Shown here piece after piece: positions 42,234 through 51,561 of a stretch of DNA of 64,000 bases. The position numbers were made by a program, and so were the translations under genes. The stretch is from an uncultured Eubacteriales bacterium. Its GTDB lineage: Bacteria; Bacillota; Clostridia; Christensenellales; Aristaeellaceae. The notes under the pieces are model-generated. The model did not search any database, was not told where the DNA came from, and worked only from the letters and a program-made list of their open reading frames with translations. The stretch covers positions 1-64,000 of the forward strand of contig ONJM01000004.1 of the NCBI GenBank assembly GCA_900318145.1, in the 5' to 3' direction. How positions within the stretch are numbered: position 1 is the stretch's first letter; each line of letters begins with the position of its first letter.

Positions 42234-44690
42234 ATGAGCAGGCTTACAGTGCACACCGGTGAAAAGCGTTTTCCTGCCGCGCCGGACCTTTACGGCCTCT
42301 TTTTTGAGGATATCAGCCACGCCGGGGACGGCGGGCTGTATCCGGAGATGATCCGCAACCGCTCCTTCGAGGATTCCCTGCTGCCGGAGGGGTGTGTTTC
42401 GGAGGACGGCGGCAAAACCTTCGTGTCCCCCACCGGCTGGATCGACGAGTTCAACGGCGGGGAAGGAATGAACAAGTGGGTGGAAAGCAACCGGGTGGTG
42501 CCCACGCCGGTTCCCGGCTGGTACGCGGAGGGGGCGGAAATGTCCCTGGACGCGGAGCATACCCTGAACGCGAAGCGGAAGGTGTCGCTCCGGGTGATTT
42601 TCACCGCCGGCGGGGTTCTCCGCAATATCGGCTACGGCGGGATCCCCCAGGAGGCGGGAAAGGAGTATCATCTGTATTTCCTCGCCTGCGCGGAGGAGGA
42701 CGTGGCGCTCTTCGTCAGCGTTGAGGAAGCGGGCCGGGTGTCCGCGTCCGCCGAGGTCACGGTCCGGAAAGGGGACTGGGCCCGTTACGATCTGACCCTG
42801 ACCGCTGCGGAAACCACCGGGACCGCGGCACTTGTGATCCGGAGCCGGGAAGCGGCCACGGTGCGGTTCGGCTTCATGTCCCTGATGCCGGCGGAAACCT
42901 TCATGGGCCACGGCCTCCGGAAGGACCTGGTTGAAAAGCTGCGGGACATGCATCCCGCGTTCCTGCGCTTCCCGGGCGGCTGCATCGTGGAGGGCTTCAC
43001 GATGGAAACGGTGTGGTACTTCCGCAACATGGTCGGCCCGGTCTGGGAGCGCCCGACCCAGTGGCTGCTGTGGCATTACCGGACGACCAACGGCCTGGGG
43101 TTCCATGAATACCTGCAGCTGTGCGAGGACCTGAACCTGGCGCCCCTGTACGTTTGCAACTGCGGCATGACCTGTCAGGGCCGCGGCCCGCACTACTTCA
43201 ACGAGGAAGAGCAGGCGGACATGCTGGAGGACATCCTGGCCGCGCTGGAATACGCCCTGGGACCGGTGGATTCCCGCTGGGGCGCCCTGCGGGCGCGGAT
43301 GGGCCATCCGGCGCCGTTCCGCCTGGATTATCTGGAGATCGGCAACGAGAATTCCGGCCCCGAGTACGAATGGCGCTTCGACATGGTGAAGCAGGCGGTG
43401 CTGGAGCGGTATCCGGGTATTAAAATCATCGCCAACGACCGGGGCCGGACCCGGAAGCTGGAGGCGGACATCGCGGACGACCATTATTACAGCATGCCGG
43501 AATTCTTTGCCGAGAACATCAGCCGGTACGACAGCTACGACCGGCAGGACCTGGACGTGTTCGTCGGGGAGTTCTCCGTCAACCAGACCTACGAGGGCCA
43601 GCTCCGGGCCGCGGTGGCCGAGGCCATGTTCATGGTGGGCCTGGAGCGGAATCAGGACAAGGTGAAGCTGGCGTCCTACGCGCCGCTGTTCCAGCACGTA
43701 CATTACGGCTCCTGGTATCCGAACCTGCTGATCTACGACAATTACCGGAGCTACGCGATCCCGACGTATTACGCCTGGCGCCTGTTCGGCGGCAGCCGCG
43801 GCAGGAATGTGCTGAAAACGGAGGAGGAGGTCCGGAAGATTCATTATGATCTGCACGGCCTGCCGGCGCTGTCCGGGGACGACGGGGTACGGTACCGGAA
43901 CCCGCTGTGGAACGGGAAGCCGGTTCTTCCGTCCCGGAATATCATGGCCCGCCGGGAGGAAGGCGAAAACGGGGAGATCGCCGTGTTCGGGGACGCGCCG
44001 GAGGGAAACCGCCGCTTCCCGTTCAGGGTTCTGCCGCTGGTGACCCTGGGAGAGGACACGGAGGCCCGGGAAGGCACCTTCGAGGTGGACGTTTTCTGCG
44101 GGGAAGGGAAGGATATCGCCCTGGGCGTCCTGGTTTCCCCGAAACCGCTTTCCTACTATGACCGCAACAATCCGAACCCTGTGGATCCCTGGAGCATGCG
44201 CTTCCTGGAGGCCTCCCGCTGGATTCTGTCCGGCGGAAAATCCTGGGTGGCCCGGGGCACTTTCCCGCCGAAGCCCCTGTCGGAACCGGTGGACGTCCCG
44301 CTGCGGCAGAACGAATGGAACCGCCTGAAGTATACCGTTTCCGGCCATACCCTGGCGCTGGAGGTCAACGGGAAGCCGGCGGGCACCGTGGAGCTGGCGC
44401 ATTATCCGGCGATGGGCAGCACGGCCGCGGACACGGAGGACGCGCTGATCCTGAAAATCGTGAATTTCGCGGACGCGGAGGAGCCGGTGGAAATCACGCT
44501 GGACTGCGACGTGGAATCCGCCTATACGGTGGGGCTGCTGACCGGGAAGGCGGAGGACGAAAACAGTCTGGAGGATCCGGAAAAGGTCCGGGATGTCCGG
44601 CTGGAGAAGGAGGGCGCCGCCCGCCGCTTCACCTACCTGGCGCCGGCCCTGTCCGTGAACATCCTCACGCTGAAAAAGAAGCGCGGCTGA
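42234..44690 (+). CDS. GH51 alpha-L-arabinofuranosidase
   Basis: An 818-residue intracellular glycosidase (no signal peptide). It removes arabinofuranosyl side groups from arabinoxylan or arabinan fragments. The N-terminus DLYGLFFEDISHAGDGGLYP and MIRNRSFE are characteristic. A carbohydrate-binding-like beta insertion spans residues about 60-220, then the barrel begins (FLRFPGGCIVEG). The acid/base Glu372 is in YLEIGNENSGPEY, and the nucleophile Glu446 is in VFVGEFSVN. The C-terminal beta domain completes the GH51 pattern. It is likely co-transcribed with the serine hydrolase. Together with GH43 and the esterase it points to plant hemicellulose use. Confidence 0.95.
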   Translation: MSRLTVHTGEKRFPAAPDLYGLFFEDISHAGDGGLYPEMIRNRSFEDSLLPEGCVSEDGGKTFVSPTGWIDEFNGGEGMNKWVESNRVVPTPVPGWYAEGAEMSLDAEHTLNAKRKVSLRVIFTAGGVLRNIGYGGIPQEAGKEYHLYFLACAEEDVALFVSVEEAGRVSASAEVTVRKGDWARYDLTLTAAETTGTAALVIRSREAATVRFGFMSLMPAETFMGHGLRKDLVEKLRDMHPAFLRFPGGCIVEGFTMETVWYFRNMVGPVWERPTQWLLWHYRTTNGLGFHEYLQLCEDLNLAPLYVCNCGMTCQGRGPHYFNEEEQADMLEDILAALEYALGPVDSRWGALRARMGHPAPFRLDYLEIGNENSGPEYEWRFDMVKQAVLERYPGIKIIANDRGRTRKLEADIADDHYYSMPEFFAENISRYDSYDRQDLDVFVGEFSVNQTYEGQLRAAVAEAMFMVGLERNQDKVKLASYAPLFQHVHYGSWYPNLLIYDNYRSYAIPTYYAWRLFGGSRGRNVLKTEEEVRKIHYDLHGLPALSGDDGVRYRNPLWNGKPVLPSRNIMARREEGENGEIAVFGDAPEGNRRFPFRVLPLVTLGEDTEAREGTFEVDVFCGEGKDIALGVLVSPKPLSYYDRNNPNPVDPWSMRFLEASRWILSGGKSWVARGTFPPKPLSEPVDVPLRQNEWNRLKYTVSGHTLALEVNGKPAGTVELAHYPAMGSTAADTEDALILKIVNFADAEEPVEITLDCDVESAYTVGLLTGKAEDENSLEDPEKVRDVRLEKEGAARRFTYLAPALSVNILTLKKKRG

Positions 44691-44703
44691 GGGCGCCCGG
44701 CCT

Positions 44704-44732
44704 TTGACAAACGGCGGGGGACGTGTCATAAT
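44704..44732 (+). promoter_or_regulatory. Promoter of wecB
   Basis: -35 TTGACA (44704-44709), 17-base spacer, -10 CATAAT (44727-44732), immediately after the GH51 stop. Confidence 0.7.
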
Positions 44733-44787
44733 CATCCGGCAGGCCTCCCGCCGCCGACGCGGGGCCGATGAAAGGACAAAACCGGAA

Positions 44788-45909
44788 ATGAAGAAAGTCA
44801 TGTGCGTTTTCGGAACCCGCCCCGAAGCCATCAAGATCTGCCCGCTGGTGCTGGAAATGAAGAAGCGCCCGGGGCTGGAGGTCGTCGTGTGCGTCACGGC
44901 GCAGCACCGGCAGATGCTGGACCAGGTGCTGGCCACCTTCGGCGTGGAGCCGGATTACGATCTGAACATCATGAAGGACCGGCAGACGCTGTTCGACATC
45001 ACCGAAAATATCCTCACGTCCATCCGGAAGGTGCTGGAGGAAGTGAAGCCGGATATCGTGCTGGTGCACGGGGACACCTCCACCACCTTCGTCACGGCCC
45101 TGGCGTGCTTCTATCTGCAGATTCCCGTGGGCCACGTGGAGGCGGGGCTGCGCACCTACGATATTTACTCGCCGTATCCGGAGGAGTTCAACCGGGAAGC
45201 GGTGGGAATCATCTCCCGGTACAATTTCGCGCCGACGCCCCTGTCCGCGGAAAACCTGATCCGGGAGGGCAAAAAGCCGGAGAATATCTTTATCACGGGC
45301 AACACCGTGATCGACGCGATGCAGCATACCGTCCGGAAGGACTACACCCATCCGGAGCTGGACTGGGTCGGAAAGGACAAGCTGATCTTTATCACCGCCC
45401 ACCGGCGGGAGAACCTGGGCGAGCCCATGCACCGCATGTTCCGGGCGATCCGCCGGGTGCTGAACGAGCACCCGGACTGCAAAGCCGTCTACCCGATCCA
45501 TATGAACCCCGCGGTCCGGGAGGCCGCGGAAGCGGAGCTGGGGGACTGCGGCCGGATCCATATCATCGAGCCCATCGAGGTCTTCGACTGCCATAACTTT
45601 GAGGCCCGGGCCTTCCTGTGCCTGACGGATTCCGGCGGCATCCAGGAGGAATGCCCGTCCTACGGCGTGCCGGTGCTGGTGATGCGGGACACCACCGAGC
45701 GCCCGGAGGGCATCGACGCGGGCACGCTGCGCCTGGTGGGCACGGACGAGGAAACGATTTACAGCACCTTCACCCTGCTGCTGGAGAACCGGGCGGAGTA
45801 CGAAAAGATGAGCAAAGCCTGCAATCCCTACGGGGACGGGCACGCCTGCGCGCGGATCGCCGATATCCTGGAAGGGAAGCCCTATACCCCCTGGGACCCG
45901 AAGAAGTAA
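44788..45909 (+). CDS. wecB: UDP-N-acetylglucosamine 2-epimerase (non-hydrolysing)
   Basis: A 373-residue enzyme that interconverts UDP-GlcNAc and UDP-ManNAc, the precursor for teichoic-acid linkage units and surface glycans. Motifs: MCVFGTRPEAIKICPLV, GDTSTTFV, VGHVEAGLRTYD, TAHRRENLGEPMHRM and CLTDSGGIQEECPSYGVP. The start at 44788 has AAAGGA about ten bases upstream; the longer frame is rejected because it runs into the promoter. It stands before a membrane glycosyltransferase (229 bases downstream, separate promoter), so a cell-surface polysaccharide role is reasonable. Confidence 0.96.
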   Translation: MKKVMCVFGTRPEAIKICPLVLEMKKRPGLEVVVCVTAQHRQMLDQVLATFGVEPDYDLNIMKDRQTLFDITENILTSIRKVLEEVKPDIVLVHGDTSTTFVTALACFYLQIPVGHVEAGLRTYDIYSPYPEEFNREAVGIISRYNFAPTPLSAENLIREGKKPENIFITGNTVIDAMQHTVRKDYTHPELDWVGKDKLIFITAHRRENLGEPMHRMFRAIRRVLNEHPDCKAVYPIHMNPAVREAAEAELGDCGRIHIIEPIEVFDCHNFEARAFLCLTDSGGIQEECPSYGVPVLVMRDTTERPEGIDAGTLRLVGTDEETIYSTFTLLLENRAEYEKMSKACNPYGDGHACARIADILEGKPYTPWDPKK

Positions 45910-46030
45910 TCCGCGGCCCGTACAGTTCGCGCGGGAGCGGCACACGGAGCCGGGCGGTTCTTTGTGGGAAAAACGGGACAAAACGGCCATAAAATACAAA
46001 CAGAAAAAACCCCGGCGGAAACGCGCCGAG

Positions 46031-46075
46031 AAACACCGGAAAGCTTGACAAAAAAGGCTTTCCGGTGTTTAATAT
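46031..46075 (+). promoter_or_regulatory. Hairpin-embedded promoter of the glycosyltransferase
   Basis: A perfect 14-bp inverted repeat (AAACACCGGAAAGC 46031-46044 / GCTTTCCGGTGTTT 46057-46070). Its 12-base loop opens with TTGACA (46045-46050), and TAATAT follows at 46070-46075 (19-base spacing). The -35 therefore lies in the loop and the -10 overlaps the end of the right arm. The palindrome may be an operator, or the terminator of wecB reused as a promoter. Confidence 0.55.
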
Positions 46076-46138
46076 GTGCCGTTGCGATTTGTGAGAGGAT
46101 GCCGGGGCGGGGGCCCCGGGAATGGAGGATGAACTGCT

Positions 46139-47449
46139 GTGGAGTTTCTCAGGGGACTGCTTCAGGTGATCATCGGATGGTGTACTTTCTGCCTTGTGGT
46201 GATGATGGGGTACCAGCTGGTGGTCGGCCTTTTCGGATTCAGGAAAAAGGATAAGGATTACAAGGACCATGACCCGGCTTCCCGGTTTCTGATCCTGGTT
46301 CCCGCCCATAACGAGGAAAGGGTGATCGGCGATATCGTCCGGAACCTGCGGGAGCTGGATTATCCCCGGGAGCTGTACGATTATTACGTGATCGCGGACA
46401 ACTGCACGGACGGTACGGCGGCGGCTGCCCGCGCCGCGGGGGCGAAGGTGATCGAGACGCGGAAGGAAAGCCCGGACGCGCCCACCGGCAAGCCCATCGC
46501 GCTGCGCAAGGCGCTGGAGATCCTGGAAGGCTACCAGAACCGGTACGACCTGATGATGATCTTCGACGCGGACAACCTGATGGACAGCAATATTCTGCGG
46601 GAAGTCAACAGCCAGTATCTCGACAAGGAGAAGCCGGACCTGATCCAGTGCTATCTTGGCGCGAAGAACAAGAAAGGCACGGTGGCCTGGTCCTATTATT
46701 CCGGATACACCGTGACGAACCGCTTCTTCGACCTGGCCAAGACCCGGCTGGGTATCAACTGCGTCATCGGCGGCACCGGGTTTGCCATTTCCACGGCGTA
46801 CCTGTACGAGCGCGGCGGATGGACCTCCATGTCCCTGACGGAGGACTTTGAGATCCAGGTGGAAGCCACGATGGAAGGCCGCCGGATCCTCTGGAACCAC
46901 AAGGCGCGGGTGTATGACGAAAAGCCCACGTCCCTGAAGGCGTCCATCCGGCAGAAGACCCGCTGGGGCCAGGGTCACTGGTACGTCGCCCTGACCAATA
47001 CGGGGAAGCTGTTCCGCCTGGCGGCGCAGGGGAAGATCGGCGCGGGCGAGTTTATCAGCCTGCTGACGTATATGTACAGCATGAGCGCGTTCCTGCTGGC
47101 AGCTGTCCAGACGGTGGCCACGGTGGCCCTGTGGGCCATCACGCCCGGCACGTCGCTGTTCAGCCCGACCTTTACGAGCCTGGCGGTCGGTCTGCTGCTG
47201 TTCGGCTACAGCTATCTGTTCCTGTTCTATCTCGCGGACTGGATGGACAACCGGATCGCGCCGAAGTGGAACACGCTCCCGGCGATGATCGGCAGCGTGT
47301 TCGTGAACACCGTTGTCGGCGCCTACAGCCAGCTGGTGGGCCTGTTCCGCTACAGGGATCAGCAGCACTGGGTGAAGACGGAGCACGCGATCCGCGCGGA
47401 CAGCATGCCCGCCGAGAAGCCGCGCCCCGTGAAGGCCAAGGCGGCCTGA
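46139..47449 (+). CDS. Membrane glycosyltransferase, family 2 (processive type)
   Basis: A 436-residue inner-membrane GT2 enzyme. One N-terminal helix (residues 5-33) precedes the catalytic domain (LVPAHNEERVIGDIV; DNCTDGTAAAA; the metal-binding DADNLM; GGTGFAIS; EDFEIQVEA; KTRWGQGHW, the QxxRW-type motif of hyaluronan/cellulose/PNAG-type synthases). Two to four C-terminal helices (about 300-400) follow. It probably makes or extends a surface polysaccharide. It starts with GTG 46139, with GGAGG nine bases upstream. It follows wecB, which could supply UDP-ManNAc. The exact product is unknown. Confidence 0.92.
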   Translation: MEFLRGLLQVIIGWCTFCLVVMMGYQLVVGLFGFRKKDKDYKDHDPASRFLILVPAHNEERVIGDIVRNLRELDYPRELYDYYVIADNCTDGTAAAARAAGAKVIETRKESPDAPTGKPIALRKALEILEGYQNRYDLMMIFDADNLMDSNILREVNSQYLDKEKPDLIQCYLGAKNKKGTVAWSYYSGYTVTNRFFDLAKTRLGINCVIGGTGFAISTAYLYERGGWTSMSLTEDFEIQVEATMEGRRILWNHKARVYDEKPTSLKASIRQKTRWGQGHWYVALTNTGKLFRLAAQGKIGAGEFISLLTYMYSMSAFLLAAVQTVATVALWAITPGTSLFSPTFTSLAVGLLLFGYSYLFLFYLADWMDNRIAPKWNTLPAMIGSVFVNTVVGAYSQLVGLFRYRDQQHWVKTEHAIRADSMPAEKPRPVKAKAA

Positions 47450-47501
47450 GCCTGTCAGCATTCAACAGCCCCGGCGAATCCGGAAAAAGCATCCGGCGTG
47501 A

Positions 47502-47524
47502 CTTCGGTCACGCCGTTTTCTGAT
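47502..47524 (+). terminator. Terminator of the glycosyltransferase gene
   Basis: GGCGTGAC-TTCG-GTCACGCC stem-loop followed by GTTTTC. A second hairpin, AGCGCTCA-7-TGAGCGCT with CTTTT, lies at 47556-47582 and may act as a backup terminator. The rest of 47450-47713 holds a weak promoter-like TAAAAT (47641-47646). Confidence 0.8.
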
Positions 47525-47713
47525 ACCGGGGCATAGGTTTTCGCCTTTTCAGTGAAGCGCTCACAAATGATGAGCGCTCTTTTGATGGAAAAGATTTGCG
47601 GAGTCATGTTTGTTCGCTTTTCATCACGCTGCTGTCATGCTAAAATGTTTCTGACACCGGATCCTGATCAGGAAGAATGATCCGTTATCCCGCCCTTAAG
47701 GAGGGTGAAAGAG

Positions 47714-48820
47714 ATGAAAAAACCGAAGGAAACCGAAATGTCCAATCGCACTGTATCAGTGATCGCGGATATGGAAGCCTTATGCCGGAAATCCATTGAC
47801 CTGATCCATTATGCGCGGAATCTGGCTGTTCAGCAGATCAATCTGATTGAACTGATGACCAATTACACGCTTGGGTTCTGGATTGTTGAAGAACAGCAAA
47901 ACGGCCGGGACCGTGCACAGTACGGAGCCCGTGTGATTGACATGATGTCCGAAACGCTGACAAAAGAATTCGGACGGGGATACACAAGAGAATCACTCAG
48001 GAACGCCCGAAAATTCTATCTGACATACAAGGATCGGATTTCCCAAACACTGTTTACTGAATTTGCGGTCAGAAAATCCCAAACAGTGTTTGGGAAATTG
48101 AAGAAAGAATCCCCATTCATTCTTTCCTGGTCCCACTATCTGATCCTGATGCGGATAGAAAATGAAAATGAACGTCAGTTCTATGAAACAGAATCCGCAA
48201 AAAGTCAATGGAGTGTGCGTACTCTTCAGCGCCAGTATGCGTCTTCCCTGTATGAACGTCTGCTGCTCAGCTCTGAAAAAGATAAAGTGATGGAACTGTC
48301 CCGGCAGGGAGCAATTGTAGAAAAACCTCAGGATATTGTGAAAGATCCGCTCGTGCTGGAGTTTCTTGGATTTCCGGAAAAGGCAGCATACTCGGAAACG
48401 GAACTGGAGACACGGATCATTGACCATCTCCAGGAGTTCATTATGGAGTTGGGCAAAGGATTTACTTTTGTCGAACGCCAGAAGCGCTTTTCTTTTGATG
48501 AGGATCATTACAGGGTTGATCTCGTTATGTATAACCGCTTGCTCCGATGTTTTGTGCTGTTTGATCTGAAGATCGGTAAACTGAAGCATCAGGATCTGGG
48601 ACAAATGCAGATGTATGTCAATTACTTTGACCGGTACGAAAAGACAGATGACGAAAATCCGACAGTGGGTATTCTGCTTTGCAGGGACAAAGATGATGCT
48701 TTGGTGGAATTGACGTTACCGAAGGATGCCAATATCTTTGCGGCGAAATATGAACTGTACCTGCCTGATAAGCAACTGCTGCAGCAAAAACTGGGACAAT
48801 GGCTGGCTGAAGAAGAATAA
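47714..48820 (+). CDS. YhcG-type PD-(D/E)XK nuclease-domain protein (DUF1016)
   Basis: A 368-residue protein of the YhcG/DUF1016 group. The N-terminal helical domain (residues 15-170) contains LTKEFGRGYTRESLRNARKF and SWSHYLILMRIENENERQFY. The C-terminal nuclease-like domain has LGKGFTFVERQKRF, then YRVDLVMYNRLLRCFVLFDL and KIGKLKHQDLGQMQMYVNYF, the D...(E/D)LK-type active-site layout. Members are linked to mobile elements and defence islands. The gene is clearly more A+T-rich than its neighbours, suggesting transfer. Start: AAGGAGG is nine bases before ATG 47714; GTG 47705 is too close to it. It is a lone gene. Confidence 0.93.
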   Translation: MKKPKETEMSNRTVSVIADMEALCRKSIDLIHYARNLAVQQINLIELMTNYTLGFWIVEEQQNGRDRAQYGARVIDMMSETLTKEFGRGYTRESLRNARKFYLTYKDRISQTLFTEFAVRKSQTVFGKLKKESPFILSWSHYLILMRIENENERQFYETESAKSQWSVRTLQRQYASSLYERLLLSSEKDKVMELSRQGAIVEKPQDIVKDPLVLEFLGFPEKAAYSETELETRIIDHLQEFIMELGKGFTFVERQKRFSFDEDHYRVDLVMYNRLLRCFVLFDLKIGKLKHQDLGQMQMYVNYFDRYEKTDDENPTVGILLCRDKDDALVELTLPKDANIFAAKYELYLPDKQLLQQKLGQWLAEEE

Positions 48821-49006
48821 TAACCGGCTGATGCATAGCGTATCTTTTTCTTTTTGATCATACTGTACTGCAGAACCCCGGAATGTTTCGGGGCTTTGCT
48901 TTCCTTCCGGGCGGGGAAACGGTCCGAAAAATGACCGGATTTGCTCTTGTGCAATCGCTCCGGCTGTGGATAATAGAGAGTAAGGAAACGGAGGAGAGGT
49001 GAGGAC

Positions 49007-50365
49007 ATGCTCCGCAGGGATTCGGACATGACGGAGGGCAACATCTGGCTGCATCTGATTCACTTTTCCGTTCCGATGGCCATCGGCCTGCTGTTCCAGC
49101 AGCTGTACAACACGGTGGATACGCTGGTGGTGGGCCAGTTTGTCGGCAAGCAGGCGCAGGCGGCGGTGGGCTCCACCGGCCCGATCATCAACACGGTCGT
49201 GGGCTTCTGCGCCGGGCTGGCCACCGGCGCGTCCGTGGTCATTTCCCAGCGCTACGGCGCCCATGACGACGAGGGCCTCAGCAAGGCGGTGCATACGACC
49301 GTGGCGCTGACGTTTATCCTGAGCCTGGCCGCGACGGTGATCGGGCAGCTGATTATTACGCCCATGCTCCGGTTCATGCAGACCCCGGAGGACGTGATGG
49401 CGGATTCAGGGCAGTACCTTTCCATCTATTTCGCCGGCATCTCAGGCATCCTGTTCTACAATCTCGGCAGCGGCATTCTGCGGGCCGTGGGCGACTCGCG
49501 CCGGCCGCTGTTCTTCCTGATCCTTTCGGCGCTGCTGAACACCGCGCTGGATCTCCTGTTCGTGCTCGCCTTCGGAATGAAGGTGGACGGCGTGGCCTGG
49601 GCCACCGTGCTGTCCCAGATCCTGTCCGCCGTGCTGATCCTGATCACCCTGAGCATGGAAAAGGGAAATTACGGCATCCGCTGGCGCCGCGTCCGGATGG
49701 ACCGGAATTCCCTGCGGCAGATCCTCCGGATCGGCCTGCCCAGCAGCATCCAGTCCGCCATCACGGCGTTTTCGAACGTTTTCGTCCAGTCCTATATCAA
49801 TTATTTCGGCTCCGCCTGCATGGCCGGCTACGGCGTCTACGGCAAGATCGACGCCTTCGCCCTGATCCCCGTGCAGAGCATCAGCATGTCCTCGACGACC
49901 TTCGTCGGGCAGAACTGGGGCGCGAACCAGCCCGGCCGGGCAAGGGAGGGCGTGCGCAAGGCGACGCTGCTGAGCATCCTCTCCACCGTGGTCCTGGGGC
50001 TGCTGGTGTTCGTGTTCGCGCGGCCGCTGATGAACCTTTTCTCCCCGGAGGAGGACGTGATCGAGTACGGCATCCGCTTCATCCATATCGTGACGCCCTT
50101 CTATGTCGCCATCTGCTTCAACCAGATTTACGCCGGCGCGCTGCGCGGCGTGGGGGACGCGACCATGCCCACGGTGATCATGCTGATCTCCTTTGTGGCG
50201 TTCCGCCAGATTTACCTGGCCGTCACCAAGGCGCTGGGCGCCGGGTTCGTCGCGGTGGCCCTGGCGTACCCCGTGGGATGGATCCTCTGCTCCACCCTGC
50301 TGATCATCCGCTATTCCCGCAGCGTCCTGGTGCGGGGCCCGCAGGCGCGGAAAACGCCCGGGTAA
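49007..50365 (+). CDS. MATE-family multidrug/Na+ antiporter
   Basis: A 452-residue membrane exporter with twelve helices in two MatE halves (FSVPMAIGLLFQQLYNTVDT, VVGQFVGKQAQAAVG; second half LRIGLPSSIQSAITAFSNVF). Such proteins expel cationic drugs or metabolites using Na+ or H+ gradients. Length and motifs are complete, unlike the truncated copy at 34520. The ribosome site GGAGAGGTGAGGAC precedes the ATG. It is convergent with the oxidoreductase gene, with a shared bidirectional terminator. The substrate is unknown. Confidence 0.93.
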   Translation: MLRRDSDMTEGNIWLHLIHFSVPMAIGLLFQQLYNTVDTLVVGQFVGKQAQAAVGSTGPIINTVVGFCAGLATGASVVISQRYGAHDDEGLSKAVHTTVALTFILSLAATVIGQLIITPMLRFMQTPEDVMADSGQYLSIYFAGISGILFYNLGSGILRAVGDSRRPLFFLILSALLNTALDLLFVLAFGMKVDGVAWATVLSQILSAVLILITLSMEKGNYGIRWRRVRMDRNSLRQILRIGLPSSIQSAITAFSNVFVQSYINYFGSACMAGYGVYGKIDAFALIPVQSISMSSTTFVGQNWGANQPGRAREGVRKATLLSILSTVVLGLLVFVFARPLMNLFSPEEDVIEYGIRFIHIVTPFYVAICFNQIYAGALRGVGDATMPTVIMLISFVAFRQIYLAVTKALGAGFVAVALAYPVGWILCSTLLIIRYSRSVLVRGPQARKTPG

Positions 50366-50376
50366 CAAATGTATAT

Positions 50377-50410
50377 AAAACCAGCCGGTCCGGAAAGGCC
50401 GGCTGGTTTT
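50377..50410. terminator. Bidirectional terminator between convergent genes
   Basis: A perfect 12-bp stem (AAAACCAGCCGG / CCGGCTGGTTTT) with a 10-base loop. The A/T ends give T-runs in both directions, serving the MATE gene and the Gfo/Idh gene. Confidence 0.9.
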
Positions 50411-50425
50411 GTGTGCGCCCGCGGG

Positions 50426-51394
50426 TCAGTAACCCATCGCCTGCAGGATCCGGTCCATGGTCCGGGCCACCCGCAGGGAGAACTCCCGGGGAATATGGGG
50501 AACGGCTTCGCCCAGCACGCAGCGGCTCAGCTGCTCCGTTTCCAGCGTATAGTTGCCGGGGCAGGAAACGGTTTTCGTTTCGGCCTGTCCGCCGCGGATC
50601 ACGGTGTAGGAGACTTCCCCGCGCTGGTTGAACCGGTAAGGGGAGATGATTTCGCCCTCCGTGCCGAGGATGTGGAGCCGGTCCAGGCGGCCGGCGTCGG
50701 CCGGCATCCCGCAGGTCACCTCCGCCACCACGTCGTTTTCAAAGGCCAGCAGCGCCGAGGAGTACAGGTCGATCCGCCGCTCCGTGTAATAGGCGGACGC
50801 GCTGACCTGTTCCGGCTCCTTTCCCATCAGCCACAGGATCATGCTCAGGGGATAGCAGCCCAGGTCGTACATGGCGCCGCCGCCGGTTTCCTTCCGCATG
50901 CGGATGTCCGTGTCCGGCCGCCGCCCGCCCAGGAAAGCGGACTCCATGTACTTCACCTCGCCGATCGCGCCGCTGTCCAGCTCCTGCTTCACGGCGGCCG
51001 TGAAGGGGCTGTGCAGGTAGGCATAGGCCTCCATGAGGAACACGCGGTTTTCCTCCGCTGTCCGGAACATCCGGAGGGCTTCCGCCTCGTTCATGGCCAG
51101 GGGCTTTTCGCACAGGACGTGCTTTCCGGCCTGCAGGGCGCGGACGGCCCATTCGCAGTGGAGATTGTTGGGCAGGGGAACATAGACCGCCTCCACCGCC
51201 GGATCTGCCAGCAGCTCGTCATAGCTGCCGTAGGCCTTTTCGAAGCCGAAGGCCTGCTGATACTGCTGCGCCTTTTCCAGCCTGCGGCCGGCAATGGCGT
51301 ACAGGGAAACGCTTTCCGCCCGCTGCATGCCGGGAATGGTCGCGCCCCGGGCGATATCCGCCGTTCCGAGAACGCCCCACTGAACTTTTTTCAT
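50426..51394 (-). CDS. Gfo/Idh/MocA-family oxidoreductase
   Basis: A 322-residue NAD(P)-dependent sugar or inositol dehydrogenase-like enzyme. The N-terminal Rossmann part begins KKVQWGVLGTADIARG (GxGxxA-type variant). It has the family hallmark EKPLAMN, with the catalytic-region lysine, and the C-terminal beta-sheet domain (VKYMESAFLGGRRPD; GGGAMYDLGCYPLSMIL). Start choice: ATG 51394 with AGGAGG nine bases upstream; the longer frame has no ribosome site. It is a single gene. The substrate is probably a sugar or cyclitol. Confidence 0.92.
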   Translation of the reverse strand: MKKVQWGVLGTADIARGATIPGMQRAESVSLYAIAGRRLEKAQQYQQAFGFEKAYGSYDELLADPAVEAVYVPLPNNLHCEWAVRALQAGKHVLCEKPLAMNEAEALRMFRTAEENRVFLMEAYAYLHSPFTAAVKQELDSGAIGEVKYMESAFLGGRRPDTDIRMRKETGGGAMYDLGCYPLSMILWLMGKEPEQVSASAYYTERRIDLYSSALLAFENDVVAEVTCGMPADAGRLDRLHILGTEGEIISPYRFNQRGEVSYTVIRGGQAETKTVSCPGNYTLETEQLSRCVLGEAVPHIPREFSLRVARTMDRILQAMGY

Positions 51395-51561
51395 CAGAGT
51401 CCGCCTCCTCTTATTCTCTTTTTTCTCCGCCGGCGTCAGTATAAAGGAAACCGCGCGGAAACGCAAGCGGGAATCCTCCGGGATGAAAACGGGCGGGAAC
51501 AGAAGGGATTGGGGGCGGTCCGGGAGAATTCTTTATAAAAACGCGTACAGAGGGAGAGCTT

